From the IMG/VR virus record IMGVR_UViG_3300037087_000772, positions 64,001 to 110,119 of that record: a stretch of DNA of 46,119 nucleotides; one strand, given 5' to 3'. Positions within the stretch are counted from its first letter, which is position 1. Each line of letters starts with the position of its first letter. Position numbers and translations under genes: made by a program. The stretch is from a virus. The notes under the pieces were generated by a model that saw only the letters and a program-made list of their open reading frames with translations, searched no databases and had not been told where the DNA came from. Positions 1 through 7,720 of the stretch are shown in pieces.

Positions 1-441
1 TGCCACTCCCTCAATCATATTATCCAATAATGATTCAAAATAAAGCTCATATTTTTTTAAATTTTTCCTTTTTATTTGCTGAAGTTTATTTTTAAGTACA
101 TTTTCTAAGGCGGATTTAATTTCCGATTTATCTGATGTTTTTATAATATAAGATGATACCCCGGCCCCAAACATTTTATTTTTCCAAATCACTGAATCTT
201 CACAAGTAAAGATAGCAATTGGAATATCTGGATATGCATCTTTTAGGATTTCTGTATTTTCAACTGGATCAGTTTCGTTCAACAACAAATCTAATATAAT
301 AATATCAAATTTTGATGAATCTAAATTTAATGCCCCCTCAAGGGTTAATGATGAAAACACAATTTCAGCAAAATCTTTTGTTAGAGTTTTAATACCAGAG
401 ATCGTAACTGGATGGTCATCTATAACTAATAATCTTATCAT
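1..441 (-). CDS. Response-regulator receiver domain protein, partial (cut by left edge)
   Basis: An open frame starts at the ATG at 441-439 and runs off the left edge (147 residues visible). The N-terminus MIRLLVIDDHPVT is a typical CheY/NarL receiver start. The expected residues are in place: acidic pair D8/D9, phosphoacceptor D51 in IIILDLLL, T79 in AIFTCED and K101 in YIIKTS. After the receiver comes a short coiled linker, then FESLLDNMIEGVA, which looks like the start of a PAS domain, so the full protein may be receiver-PAS with or without an output domain. Receiver identity is firm; the downstream architecture is a guess. A two-component protein is unusual in a phage. Confidence 0.85.
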   Translation of the reverse strand, partial: MIRLLVIDDHPVTISGIKTLTKDFAEIVFSSLTLEGALNLDSSKFDIIILDLLLNETDPVENTEILKDAYPDIPIAIFTCEDSVIWKNKMFGAGVSSYIIKTSDKSEIKSALENVLKNKLQQIKRKNLKKYELYFESLLDNMIEGVA

Positions 442-465
442 TTTTAATATGAACCCACTTTTTCA

Positions 466-476
466 AATATATATAA
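466..476 (+). promoter_or_regulatory. TATATA-type (putative late) promoter
   Basis: AATATATATAA, 21 nt before the ATG of the RuvC-like gene and followed by an A-run. It matches the box recurring before many genes in this window. Confidence 0.5.
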
Positions 477-497
477 AAAAAGCAATCCAATAATTTT

Positions 498-1232
498 ATG
501 AATTTGGTTGGAATAGACATATCGGTTAATAGTACTGGATTATCAATACTTAGAAATGATGAAATAATTTTATTTAATTTCACCACCACCAAAAAGAGTT
601 ATGTGTGGATTAAAAAAACTTTAGAACATATAGATTTCGAGTTTATTAATTACACTCATCCAGATATAAAGAATTATAGTGAGAAAGAAATAATAAAACT
701 GAGAGAATTCGACAAAGTATCTGATATGATTTTCAATAAAGTATATGGTAATATTGATAAGAGTAAAAAGACTTATATATGTATTGAAGGTTATAATTAT
801 GGATTGAAAAATACTAATTCAATCATCGATATTGTTACTTTAACCACAATGATTCGTAAGAAATTATATGATGGAATTCCTAATCTTGAACAAATTCTCA
901 TTTTGGCACCAACTTCTATAAAAAGTAAAACCTGTGAGATGGTATATGGGTCAACAACAGTTGAAAAAGTTAATAAAAAAGGAATTAAAAAAGTAACCAA
1001 AACTATAAATAAAAGTCCTGATAATATAACAGGTGGAAAATTTGAAAAACATGATATGTTGAAAGCCATCATTGATTTCGACATTGATATTAAATTGACC
1101 AGTTTCTTAAAAGAAAATAAAGATGAATTATTATCCCATAAGAACATACCAAAACCGTTTGATGATATAATTGATTCTCTATTTATTTTATTAATATTGA
1201 AAGATATCATCAAACAGAAAACAATTTTGTGA
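498..1232 (+). CDS. RuvC-like Holliday junction resolvase
   Basis: A 244-residue protein with the RNase H/RuvC fold pattern. Strand 1 is NLVGIDISVNSTGLSI with catalytic D7. A second acidic strand is YICIEGYNYG with E97. A RuvC-like PTSIK motif lies at 139-143, and the C-terminal helix carries D222, D223 and D226 (FDDIIDSLFIL). Such enzymes cut four-way junctions during recombination and resolve branched DNA before packaging. The stretch between PTSIK and the final helix is longer than in bacterial RuvC (about 145-210) and lysine-rich. It has its own TATATA promoter. The family call rests on motif order; the exact subfamily is not determined. Confidence 0.75.
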   Translation: MNLVGIDISVNSTGLSILRNDEIILFNFTTTKKSYVWIKKTLEHIDFEFINYTHPDIKNYSEKEIIKLREFDKVSDMIFNKVYGNIDKSKKTYICIEGYNYGLKNTNSIIDIVTLTTMIRKKLYDGIPNLEQILILAPTSIKSKTCEMVYGSTTVEKVNKKGIKKVTKTINKSPDNITGGKFEKHDMLKAIIDFDIDIKLTSFLKENKDELLSHKNIPKPFDDIIDSLFILLILKDIIKQKTIL

Positions 1233-1245
1233 TTTTAATATATAA
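1233..1245 (+). promoter_or_regulatory. TATATA-type (putative late) promoter
   Basis: TTTTAATATATAA, 27 nt before the ATG at 1273. Confidence 0.55.
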
Positions 1246-1272
1246 CCCCATAGAAAAATTATTCACTATTAA

Positions 1273-2235
1273 ATGTTTGATGCTTATGATTCTTATAATA
1301 ACTTAACTGATATTGCTTTCATTCCAAGATACAATTGGAAATTGAATGAAAGTACCAATATAATTACGGAAGCCCAAATGAATAAAGATTTAGTACCGGG
1401 TTTTCCCATCAATAAATTGATGAAATTCACTCCTCAAATGGATAATAAATTAGAACCATTACTTATTAAGGCAATTCAATATGGAATGGCATTAACAATA
1501 AGTTACAGGGGAGATAAGGATAAATGGCGTGGTGGTCGTATTCGTACCATCTATCCAATGGCCCTTGGTGTGAATCATAATACAAAGAATAAATTATTAA
1601 GAACTTTTCATGTCGAGGGATGGTCTGTTCATAAAAGAAAAGAAGTTAATGACGAATGGAGATTAATGAAAACTATGAACATAATGTCAATAATGTTCAC
1701 TGGAAATTTCTATCGAATGGCTCCAGCTGGTTATCGTCTTAATGATAGAGCTATGACAGAACGAATGATTTGTCAGGCTGATTTTTCAACTATTAGAAGA
1801 AATCAACAAACCCTTATTAATGAGAAAAAAATTGAGAAGGTTGTTGAAACCGAACCAAAGAAAGTTCAAATCTCTAATCTAAATAAAACTTTAAATCTCA
1901 AAAAACCATTCGAAGGATTTGATAAAAAGGATCTCGAAAAACTTGAAATCACTATTTTAAAATCCATATTATCCAAACCAGAAAATAATTATGTTGCTAT
2001 TGTAGGGGTCAGAGGAATTAAAGATCATAGAACCAGATTATTCACAAAAGAAAGTGGTGGAACAAGAGAAATGGGTAATTATTTAGTTCTTAGATATTTA
2101 ACAAAATCATCATCAAATAATACTAATTTGATAGAAACTTCTGTTCAAGCTCAAGATCAAGTTGAAAGACCATGTTATAATGTGGATGGAAAAACAGAAT
2201 TTCCATTATTCAAATTTGATGGATTTATAAAATAA
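1273..2235 (+). CDS. WYL-like domain protein, function unknown
   Basis: A 320-residue protein. Residues about 73-145 read like a WYL/Sm-like barrel: a strand with ISYRGD (76-81), R89/R91 before YPMALGV, then LLRTFHVEGWS and a tryptophan-containing strand before MSIMFTGNFY. WYL domains bind nucleic acid or nucleotide ligands in regulators and defence or phage proteins. Residues 180-210 are a charged linker, and the C-terminal half (about 215-320) is not recognised. There is no helix-turn-helix, so it is not a classical WYL transcription factor. It has its own promoter and sits between the resolvase and a small gene. WYL similarity is by pattern only. Confidence 0.4.
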   Translation: MFDAYDSYNNLTDIAFIPRYNWKLNESTNIITEAQMNKDLVPGFPINKLMKFTPQMDNKLEPLLIKAIQYGMALTISYRGDKDKWRGGRIRTIYPMALGVNHNTKNKLLRTFHVEGWSVHKRKEVNDEWRLMKTMNIMSIMFTGNFYRMAPAGYRLNDRAMTERMICQADFSTIRRNQQTLINEKKIEKVVETEPKKVQISNLNKTLNLKKPFEGFDKKDLEKLEITILKSILSKPENNYVAIVGVRGIKDHRTRLFTKESGGTREMGNYLVLRYLTKSSSNNTNLIETSVQAQDQVERPCYNVDGKTEFPLFKFDGFIK

Positions 2236-2251
2236 ACTTCTATTTTTTAAC

Positions 2252-2263
2252 TTAATATATTAA
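2252..2263 (+). promoter_or_regulatory. TATATA-type (putative late) promoter
   Basis: TTAATATATTAA, 14 nt before the ATG at 2278. Confidence 0.45.
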
Positions 2264-2277
2264 AATAAAAACCAATT

Positions 2278-2604
2278 ATGATAAATTTACATTTTTTAAA
2301 CAAAAAGGAATTTTTTGTAGATGAAAATAATGTGCTAATAACAGAAGAAAGAGAGAAAGAATATAAATCAAAAGGGGAAAATCCCCTTGTTAGTCATATC
2401 TTTATGGGTTCATATAAATGTGATACTGTGATAGATCTTCTCAAACTTATACAAAATATTTGTGTAGATGAATTTAAAGATGTTTATATTTACGATCAAT
2501 CTACATTGGAAAATTTCTATTTTGCCACAAGAGATGATCTTTCTGGTTATGAAAATCTTATCAATAAAGAACGATCAAATAGATTAAAAGAAATATTAAA
2601 ATAA
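2278..2604 (+). CDS. Small hypothetical protein
   Basis: A 108-residue protein of mixed alpha/beta character, lysine- and glutamate-rich, with no recognised motif, signal peptide or membrane segment. It is preceded by its own TATATA promoter. Its stop codon abuts the stop of the convergent gene at 2605, leaving no room for an intergenic terminator. Confidence 0.7.
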   Translation: MINLHFLNKKEFFVDENNVLITEEREKEYKSKGENPLVSHIFMGSYKCDTVIDLLKLIQNICVDEFKDVYIYDQSTLENFYFATRDDLSGYENLINKERSNRLKEILK

Positions 2605-2856
2605 TTATTTTATACGGGTAATTTTATAAGTTCTTTGGATATATTCATCTCCAATCTCAGCAAATTCTCCCCAATCAGTAATAGTTTCATCCCATTTATC
2701 ATCCAGAACGGTTTCATCTTTCAATTTTTCTTCTAATTCGGGTAATTCTTCCAAAGAATATTCATCGGTATATCCACGACCAGTTAAATCTTTTAAGAGA
2801 AATAATTTTTCTCCATCAATATCTTCATTTATAAAATCTTTATATCTCTTAATCAT
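2605..2856 (-). CDS. Small tagged protein, putative capsid cargo
   Basis: An 83-residue acidic protein starting MIKRYKDFINED, one of the clearest copies of the shared N-terminal tag (compare T4 IPIII MKTYQEFIAEA). The hydrophobic-x-E site INE at 9-11 would release a 72-residue acidic domain containing paired EEL/EEK segments. Last gene of a three-gene minus-strand run (4574 to 2605) with gaps of 4 and 16 nt. The payload is unrecognised; packaging into the prohead is inferred from the tag only. Confidence 0.75.
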   Translation of the reverse strand: MIKRYKDFINEDIDGEKLFLLKDLTGRGYTDEYSLEELPELEEKLKDETVLDDKWDETITDWGEFAEIGDEYIQRTYKITRIK

Positions 2857-2872
2857 TTTAATTATGTTATTT

Positions 2873-3559
2873 TTACAAATTTACACTGAGATAGCCATGT
2901 CCATATCCAACCTTTTTATTCCAATTTTCAATAGCTTTTCTGGCCTGTTCTTTAATTTTTGAATTTGTTAATAAATTCCTTCCCTCGTTTGTTATTGATC
3001 TGTTTTTTGCTAATAATCCTTTTTTAATTAATCTATCATAAAATTCATCTTGTAATTTTGGTCGTGCAAATGATTTCAAACTTTTTGAGGCGATTAAGAT
3101 TATCAATTCTTCATCAGTTATATCCTCAGATTTCGATGTATCTGGTAGCATCAATTCGGATTTTGGTCCAGTATGAATTATAACTCTTTGTGGATAAGAA
3201 CCATAAACAACAAGTATCATTCCCTCTGGAATTTCAAGAGTTCCACTTTTTTTCTGACCTTCAATATAACCTTGTGGTGAATCAGATTCCCATCCACTTC
3301 TTGTGACAATATTTCCAACGGGAACTGCATTATTATTGGTAAGTCTAAAAAATTGATAAGTTTCACGATCAGCATCATGCCACGGCATACCAATTGTTAC
3401 AGGCTTTCCAGATTGATCCAATCTATATTGTTGAATGTTCTTACCTGATATTTCTTTAGCCCAGTCACGAATTCCGTCTGGAATATTTTTTACCGATAAA
3501 AAAATATCACTTGAATAACTTTCCTTAATAAATTCGATAAAAGATTTTAAATTTTTCAT
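2873..3559 (-). CDS. Tagged protein, putative capsid cargo
   Basis: A 228-residue protein. A start 9 codons further upstream is open but overlaps the preceding gene. The ATG at 3559 gives MKNLKSFIEFIKES, nearly the same tag as the gene at 8515 (MKNLKTFIEFINEA), so I use it. Likely cut after IKE. The payload has a beta-rich middle (about 50-140, with GMILVVYGSYPQRVIIHTGP) and a helical C-terminal part (about 150-220) resembling a winged-helix arrangement (DEFYDRLIKKGLL, then SITNEGRNLL). Function unknown. Co-transcribed with the genes at 3564-4574 and 2605-2856. Confidence 0.7.
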   Translation of the reverse strand: MKNLKSFIEFIKESYSSDIFLSVKNIPDGIRDWAKEISGKNIQQYRLDQSGKPVTIGMPWHDADRETYQFFRLTNNNAVPVGNIVTRSGWESDSPQGYIEGQKKSGTLEIPEGMILVVYGSYPQRVIIHTGPKSELMLPDTSKSEDITDEELIILIASKSLKSFARPKLQDEFYDRLIKKGLLAKNRSITNEGRNLLTNSKIKEQARKAIENWNKKVGYGHGYLSVNL

Positions 3560-3563
3560 TTTT

Positions 3564-4574
3564 TCATTCCTCTTTTTTCTTTTCATTTGCTGGTTTGAAT
3601 CTCCATTTAAACCAATAATAATTGTTTTTCTCGATGTAATAGGTTTTATCTTTTATTTTTAACACAATGAAAGGATCATTATTTTGATCTTCGTTGTGTC
3701 CTAAGACTTCAACTATTTTCCCTTCTTTTAAAAAGAATTGTCTACCCATTTCATCTCGAACAGGATTATTGTCCTTCAAATTTATATAAAGAGCTGATTC
3801 TGGTTTAAACCATTTAACCAATTTTTTATACAAATAATTGTTCAATTTTAAAAAATACTCTCTATCAATATAAGGATAACGAGATTCATTCAATAATTCA
3901 GGACAGGTTAAGGCTGGTGGTTTATTCAAACCATTAAAATTTTTAAAAGCTCCGAAAAATTCTTCTTCATTAAATTCAAAAGACAGATAAACATCAAGTT
4001 TTAAAGATTCATTCTGAACCATCCTTAATATCTTCATATTTTTATAATTAACACTATCTTCAAGGAATATATCACTTCTTTTATTGAACCTCGGATCATT
4101 GAATAAATCTTTGGCCATTTTCTGAGACATCTGCATTAATTTATTAGAAGTTCCGGCTGAACGAGCATATTGATCAACATACGGTCTATTATCATCACTA
4201 TAAATAGATAAACTTGGATCTTGAGCAAATCCATAACCCGGACCAAATGGTGTTTGAACTTCTCCACCCATTAAGTATTGATTGAACTCAGATGATTCTA
4301 CTATAATAAAATCCATAAAATCTTCAAATTTTGTAATCATTTGTTCATCTATTTTTTCGAATTGAATCTGTTGATCTTTTAATTTTCCAAGTTGTGTAAG
4401 ATTAACGGTCTCAATATCACCAATTTTCTCCGCACTTCTCATATAACACAATCTTTTTAAAATAATAGACAATTGTTTCTTCTTAGCTTCTTCTGATTGT
4501 GGTGAACCAATACCACCACCATCCCATCCATTAGGATATCCTGTAATCTTTATTTTAAATGTTGTCTTACCCAT
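3564..4574 (-). CDS. Hypothetical protein with an internal tag-like segment
   Basis: A 336-residue protein. The frame is open to a GTG at 4607, but the ATG at 4574 (MGKTTFKIKITG) is preferred because a TATATA box lies between the two. No domain is recognised. It contains a glycine-rich early segment (GWDGGGIGS) and MITKFEDFMDFIIVES, which resembles the N-terminal tag but sits about 80 residues in. The C-terminal 70 residues (VLKIKDKTYYIEKNNYYWFKW) look like a small beta-domain. First gene of the minus-strand run leading into two tagged proteins and divergent from the tagged gene at 4644, so a virion-related role is plausible. Confidence 0.65.
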   Translation of the reverse strand: MGKTTFKIKITGYPNGWDGGGIGSPQSEEAKKKQLSIILKRLCYMRSAEKIGDIETVNLTQLGKLKDQQIQFEKIDEQMITKFEDFMDFIIVESSEFNQYLMGGEVQTPFGPGYGFAQDPSLSIYSDDNRPYVDQYARSAGTSNKLMQMSQKMAKDLFNDPRFNKRSDIFLEDSVNYKNMKILRMVQNESLKLDVYLSFEFNEEEFFGAFKNFNGLNKPPALTCPELLNESRYPYIDREYFLKLNNYLYKKLVKWFKPESALYINLKDNNPVRDEMGRQFFLKEGKIVEVLGHNEDQNNDPFIVLKIKDKTYYIEKNNYYWFKWRFKPANEKKKEE

Positions 4575-4581
4575 AATTTTC

Positions 4582-4622
4582 TTTATATATAAATTTTGTA
4601 TTTTCACTTTTTAATATATACT
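4582..4622. promoter_or_regulatory. Divergent TATATA promoter region
   Basis: The plus-strand box TTTTTAATATATACT (4608-4622) lies 21 nt before the ATG at 4644. On the minus strand TTTATATATAAAG (4582-4594) lies 7 nt before the ATG at 4574, and the near-palindromic plus box could also serve the minus gene at 36 nt. These boxes set the start choice for both flanking genes. Confidence 0.5.
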
Positions 4623-4643
4623 AAAAATAAAACAAGTCAACAA

Positions 4644-6533
4644 ATGATACAACTCAATAATTTAACACCATTTGAAGAATTCAAAAAAATGTATGAGGCT
4701 GTTAATCTTGGAACTGAGTTCAGTAATACAACAGGTCTAAAAGAATCTCTCCTTGGTAGAGGTATATTTGGTTTATTCAGAATGATTAAAAAAGGAATAA
4801 ACGCCGTAAGATTAGAATATTTTAAAAGAAGATTAGAAAATGAATATTTGGCCGGATTATTGAGATATTGTAAAACCAACAATATAGATTTAAAAAATCC
4901 ACAAGCACTGAGTGACGAGGGAAAGAATGTTGCTAAACAATCATCGGAAGTAGAACAACAGAGAGATCAGGAAATGAAAGAACTTTTAAATGATATTTTA
5001 TCTATCAAATTCGACACTCCAGATTATAAAAAGATTTTAACCGAAACAAAAAATGAAATTAACAAAAATATCACTGAAATTACATCATCTGGATATAAAT
5101 TAGATCAAAGTGATCAAGATTTAATTGAACAATTTAAAAAAGTAAATGAATTAATAGATAGTATTACAATTATTTGTGATAATTTTATATCCTTAAAAAC
5201 AGAATATAAAGAAGAACATATTACAAATATTATCAATTCAGTAAAGAAAATGAAAGTAGATGGATTGAATTACACGGCTTCTGGAAGTGAAAAAGCCCTA
5301 TTAGACACTCACAAAGCAGAACAAGCTGTTCAGAATTTATTGTCTGAATTAAATGCTGTTACTAAAACAACTGAAAGTATTCTTAATGAAAAAGTAGGGA
5401 ATAGTCCAGTTGGTATTGATTTTATTCTTGGTGATGAATTATCAACAGAGGGTGTTGGGGAATTTTTAAACAAACAAGGTGTTAATAATGTTAATGATAT
5501 AAATTTTGTACAGTTATCTAAAGTTTTTAATGATAAAATGAAAGAAAATGCCACTAAGCATGTGAATCAAAACGCCATTATGAGAGTTCAACATGGTGTT
5601 TCAGCTATAATATATCATAAAACTACAACCCCAGATGATAGAGGTATGAATCCGGGAACAGGTGGTGGGATAGATACAGCTCAACCAACTGCACTTTATA
5701 AACCATGGCAAATAAAAGTTCAAAAAATATTGGGAGAATTTAGTCCATTTTTAAATGTTACAGCGATTGATCCATTCAAATTAAATATGTCAAATTATAA
5801 TTTAAGTGAAGATCCCGGAAGTAAGAAACTTAAATCTGAAGATGAAAAGACAAAAGAGATGGATAGATTGTTCAAAATTTCAAAACTTGGACCAACAGTT
5901 GGTATTACCGAAGATTTGAAAAAATTCGGAATGATAAGATTATTTAGATCTGGTAAATTTTATGGACCTGTTTTTAAATTAGAAGAAACAAAAGGTCAAA
6001 GAGTTTACGAATATGTGGGGAGTGTGAACATAGATAATATTAATAAGGATTTAGAAACACTTAAAAAATTAGATGATCCTAATACACAAAAATATGAAAC
6101 TCCATTTGGATCTAAAACAAAAAACGGTCTTGTTCCTGAATTTTTATCAAAAATAATACATGAAAAACAGACAATGAACTCGAAAGATTTAGTCGGGGTT
6201 TATTTTATTTTTGAAAACATTATTTCTTCACCATCAAGTGGTGAACATAGAACAAATAAAGCTCGAATTTTCTTCCTTTATTTCAAACATGGTGCCGGAA
6301 AAACATTTACCAGTACAAATATTCCAGAATTTGAAATATATGGTTTAAATAAAGATGGAAGTAATATGATAAAAATTGATTTGACAAAATTAAATTCAAT
6401 TGAGCCATTTGAGGTCGGTGTGGGTCAAACTTTTGAATTTTCCGATGAATGTCCACTTAAAAAAGATTTCTCAACACAAATAAATAATGTTGGTGTAAAA
6501 TTCCTTGACTTATCAGGAGTTAGTTATAAATAA
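4644..6533 (+). CDS. Large tagged protein, putative internal virion protein
   Basis: A 629-residue protein starting at the ATG at 4644; the longer frame from 4596 overlaps the promoter. The N-terminus MIQLNNLTPFEEFKKMYEAV is a variant of the shared tag. The N-terminal 260 residues are strongly helical and coiled-coil-like, with a basic patch after GRGIFGLFRMIKKG. The C-terminal half is mixed alpha/beta with a glycine-rich loop (MNPGTGGGID). No enzymatic motif is seen. It is the largest tagged protein in the window and heads a plus-strand run with the genes at 6537 and 7025. A head-interior or ejection protein is possible but unproven. Confidence 0.7.
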   Translation: MIQLNNLTPFEEFKKMYEAVNLGTEFSNTTGLKESLLGRGIFGLFRMIKKGINAVRLEYFKRRLENEYLAGLLRYCKTNNIDLKNPQALSDEGKNVAKQSSEVEQQRDQEMKELLNDILSIKFDTPDYKKILTETKNEINKNITEITSSGYKLDQSDQDLIEQFKKVNELIDSITIICDNFISLKTEYKEEHITNIINSVKKMKVDGLNYTASGSEKALLDTHKAEQAVQNLLSELNAVTKTTESILNEKVGNSPVGIDFILGDELSTEGVGEFLNKQGVNNVNDINFVQLSKVFNDKMKENATKHVNQNAIMRVQHGVSAIIYHKTTTPDDRGMNPGTGGGIDTAQPTALYKPWQIKVQKILGEFSPFLNVTAIDPFKLNMSNYNLSEDPGSKKLKSEDEKTKEMDRLFKISKLGPTVGITEDLKKFGMIRLFRSGKFYGPVFKLEETKGQRVYEYVGSVNIDNINKDLETLKKLDDPNTQKYETPFGSKTKNGLVPEFLSKIIHEKQTMNSKDLVGVYFIFENIISSPSSGEHRTNKARIFFLYFKHGAGKTFTSTNIPEFEIYGLNKDGSNMIKIDLTKLNSIEPFEVGVGQTFEFSDECPLKKDFSTQINNVGVKFLDLSGVSYK

Positions 6534-6536
6534 ATA

Positions 6537-7028
6537 ATGATAAATATGATATTAGATTATGACAATTTTTTAAACGAGATAAACACTAATCAACAACCAG
6601 TAGCAGCTAAACCAGCACCAGTTGCCAAACCAGCCACACCAGTTGTTGCTAAACCTGTGTCGACTACTAAACCAGTTGTTGCTAAACCTGTTTCTAAATC
6701 CGTAGAACAACCTAAACCCGTAGAACAACCTAAACCCGTAGAACAACCTAAACCCGTAGAACAACCTAAACCAGTTTCGAAACCTGTAAATCAACCTAAA
6801 CCTGTCACATCCAATCAACAACCGAAACCGACTATAAATAATACAGCTGACGTAGAAAAAAAGATTTTAACACATATAACGAACTTATTCGATACCATTA
6901 AAAAGAAAATATCTGGGAAAAAAGAACCCACAACTCCTGAACAAACTAAGGAACAACCAAAAGAGCAACCGACTGAACAAACTAAACAACAACCAACTGA
7001 ACAAAAACAAGAAACACCAATATTATGA
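6537..7028 (+). CDS. Tagged proline-rich repeat protein
   Basis: A 163-residue protein. The N-terminus MINMILDYDNFLNE carries the tag, and an alternative ATG at 6546 would give MILDYDNFLNE. Residues 15-105 are low-complexity Ala/Pro/Lys/Gln, including four perfect VEQPKP units. A short helix follows (KKILTHITNLFDTIKKKISG), then a second low-complexity tail of EQTKEQP-type units. This looks like an extended, disordered spacer around one amphipathic helix. It starts 3 nt after the previous stop and its stop overlaps the next start (ATGA). A disordered, highly charged packaged protein would suit a head-interior role. Confidence 0.75.
   Translation: MINMILDYDNFLNEINTNQQPVAAKPAPVAKPATPVVAKPVSTTKPVVAKPVSKSVEQPKPVEQPKPVEQPKPVEQPKPVSKPVNQPKPVTSNQQPKPTINNTADVEKKILTHITNLFDTIKKKISGKKEPTTPEQTKEQPKEQPTEQTKQQPTEQKQETPIL
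6702..6773 (+). repeat. 18-bp tandem repeat, 4 copies, in coding sequence
   Basis: Four head-to-tail copies of GTAGAACAACCTAAACCC (the last ends in A), encoding VEQPKP four times. The copies are almost identical at DNA level, suggesting recent slippage expansion. Confidence 0.9.
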
Positions 7029-7408
7029 TAACGAAATTTCAAGATTTTCTCAATGAGGATAATGATATTCAAAAAAGAATATTGGATAGAATAAATAGGG
7101 AATTTGATAAGATAAGGTCAAAAATGCCACCAAGAGAAGAACAATCAAGTCCACCAGAAAAGATAGAACCTGAGAAAAATAAAGAGGGGAAAAAGGTCTC
7201 AAAAGCAAAAGAACCAAAACTCAAACCAGAAGAATCAAGATTTGATGATAAAAGATTAGATGATGCCTTTATTGCCCTGAAAGCTATGGGATATACCGAA
7301 AAGGCAATTATTGAATTTTTGAATAGGATAGAATTAGAAACGACTGATACAGCCGATAGTATTGTTGAGTATGGTGTTAGTAACGCTAAAAAGGTTCATT
7401 TATTCTAA
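7025..7408 (+). CDS. Tagged protein with RuvA-C/UBA-like C-terminal helices
   Basis: A 127-residue protein starting MITKFQDFLNEDND (tag, LNE cleavage-like site). Residues 35-75 form a lysine/glutamate/proline-rich linker. The C-terminal about 45 residues (RLDDAFIALKAMGYTEKAI, then helices to the end) have the spacing of a three-helix UBA-like or RuvA domain III module, in which a GY-containing loop follows the first helix. The start overlaps the previous stop, so the two are probably translationally coupled. The tag is clear; the domain call is tentative. Confidence 0.7.
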   Translation: MITKFQDFLNEDNDIQKRILDRINREFDKIRSKMPPREEQSSPPEKIEPEKNKEGKKVSKAKEPKLKPEESRFDDKRLDDAFIALKAMGYTEKAIIEFLNRIELETTDTADSIVEYGVSNAKKVHLF

Positions 7409-7416
7409 AAATTTTT

Positions 7417-7443
7417 TTATTTCAATAAACTTTCGTACCTTTG
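7417..7443 (+). promoter_or_regulatory. Host-type (Bacteroidetes) promoter
   Basis: TTATTTC, 12 nt, then TACCTTTG, matching the Bacteroidetes -7 box TAnnTTTG. The same 7+12+8 spacing occurs at four other sites in this window. It places transcription start after the ATG at 7445, favouring the ATG at 7466 for the gene downstream. Confidence 0.7.
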
Positions 7444-7465
7444 TATGATATTTTTTCATAATATA

Positions 7466-7720
7466 ATGAACTCAGAATTAAAAAGAAGGTTTTTCCTTCA
7501 GAAAATTGAAGATTTCAAATCAGATAATTGTCAACCATATCCGACAGTTATTTGTGAAATGGAGCGATCTAATATTATTGAAATAATAAGAAAAAATGTT
7601 CTTTTTTCAACTATAATGAAACCGTGTACTTCATCTAATTTTAATCCAGAAGTAAAAGAAGTATTAGGAAAAGCATCAAATGACTTTGGTGATTTATATA
7701 TTTTAGTATATCCGAATTAA
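7466..7720 (+). CDS. Small hypothetical protein, likely early gene
   Basis: An 84-residue protein. A longer frame begins at 7445, but that ATG touches the -7 box, so the ATG at 7466 (MNSELKRRFFLQKIEDF) is preferred. No domain is recognised. It is one of few plus-strand genes here with a host-type rather than TATATA promoter, suggesting expression soon after infection. Its 3' end overlaps the end of the convergent gene by 4 nt. Confidence 0.6.
   Translation: MNSELKRRFFLQKIEDFKSDNCQPYPTVICEMERSNIIEIIRKNVLFSTIMKPCTSSNFNPEVKEVLGKASNDFGDLYILVYPN

Noticed and set aside
797-1213. 138-residue minus-strand frame
   Set aside because: Antisense to the RuvC-like gene, whose catalytic motifs are clear; no promoter or motif of its own.
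6702-6773. CRISPR array
   Set aside because: The 18-bp units are contiguous without spacers and encode in-frame VEQPKP repeats.
6570-7072. Minus-strand frames opposite the proline-rich gene
   Set aside because: Periodic Phe/Tyr/Arg or Cys/Ser runs are the complement of the VEQPKP and EQTKEQP repeats; not genes.
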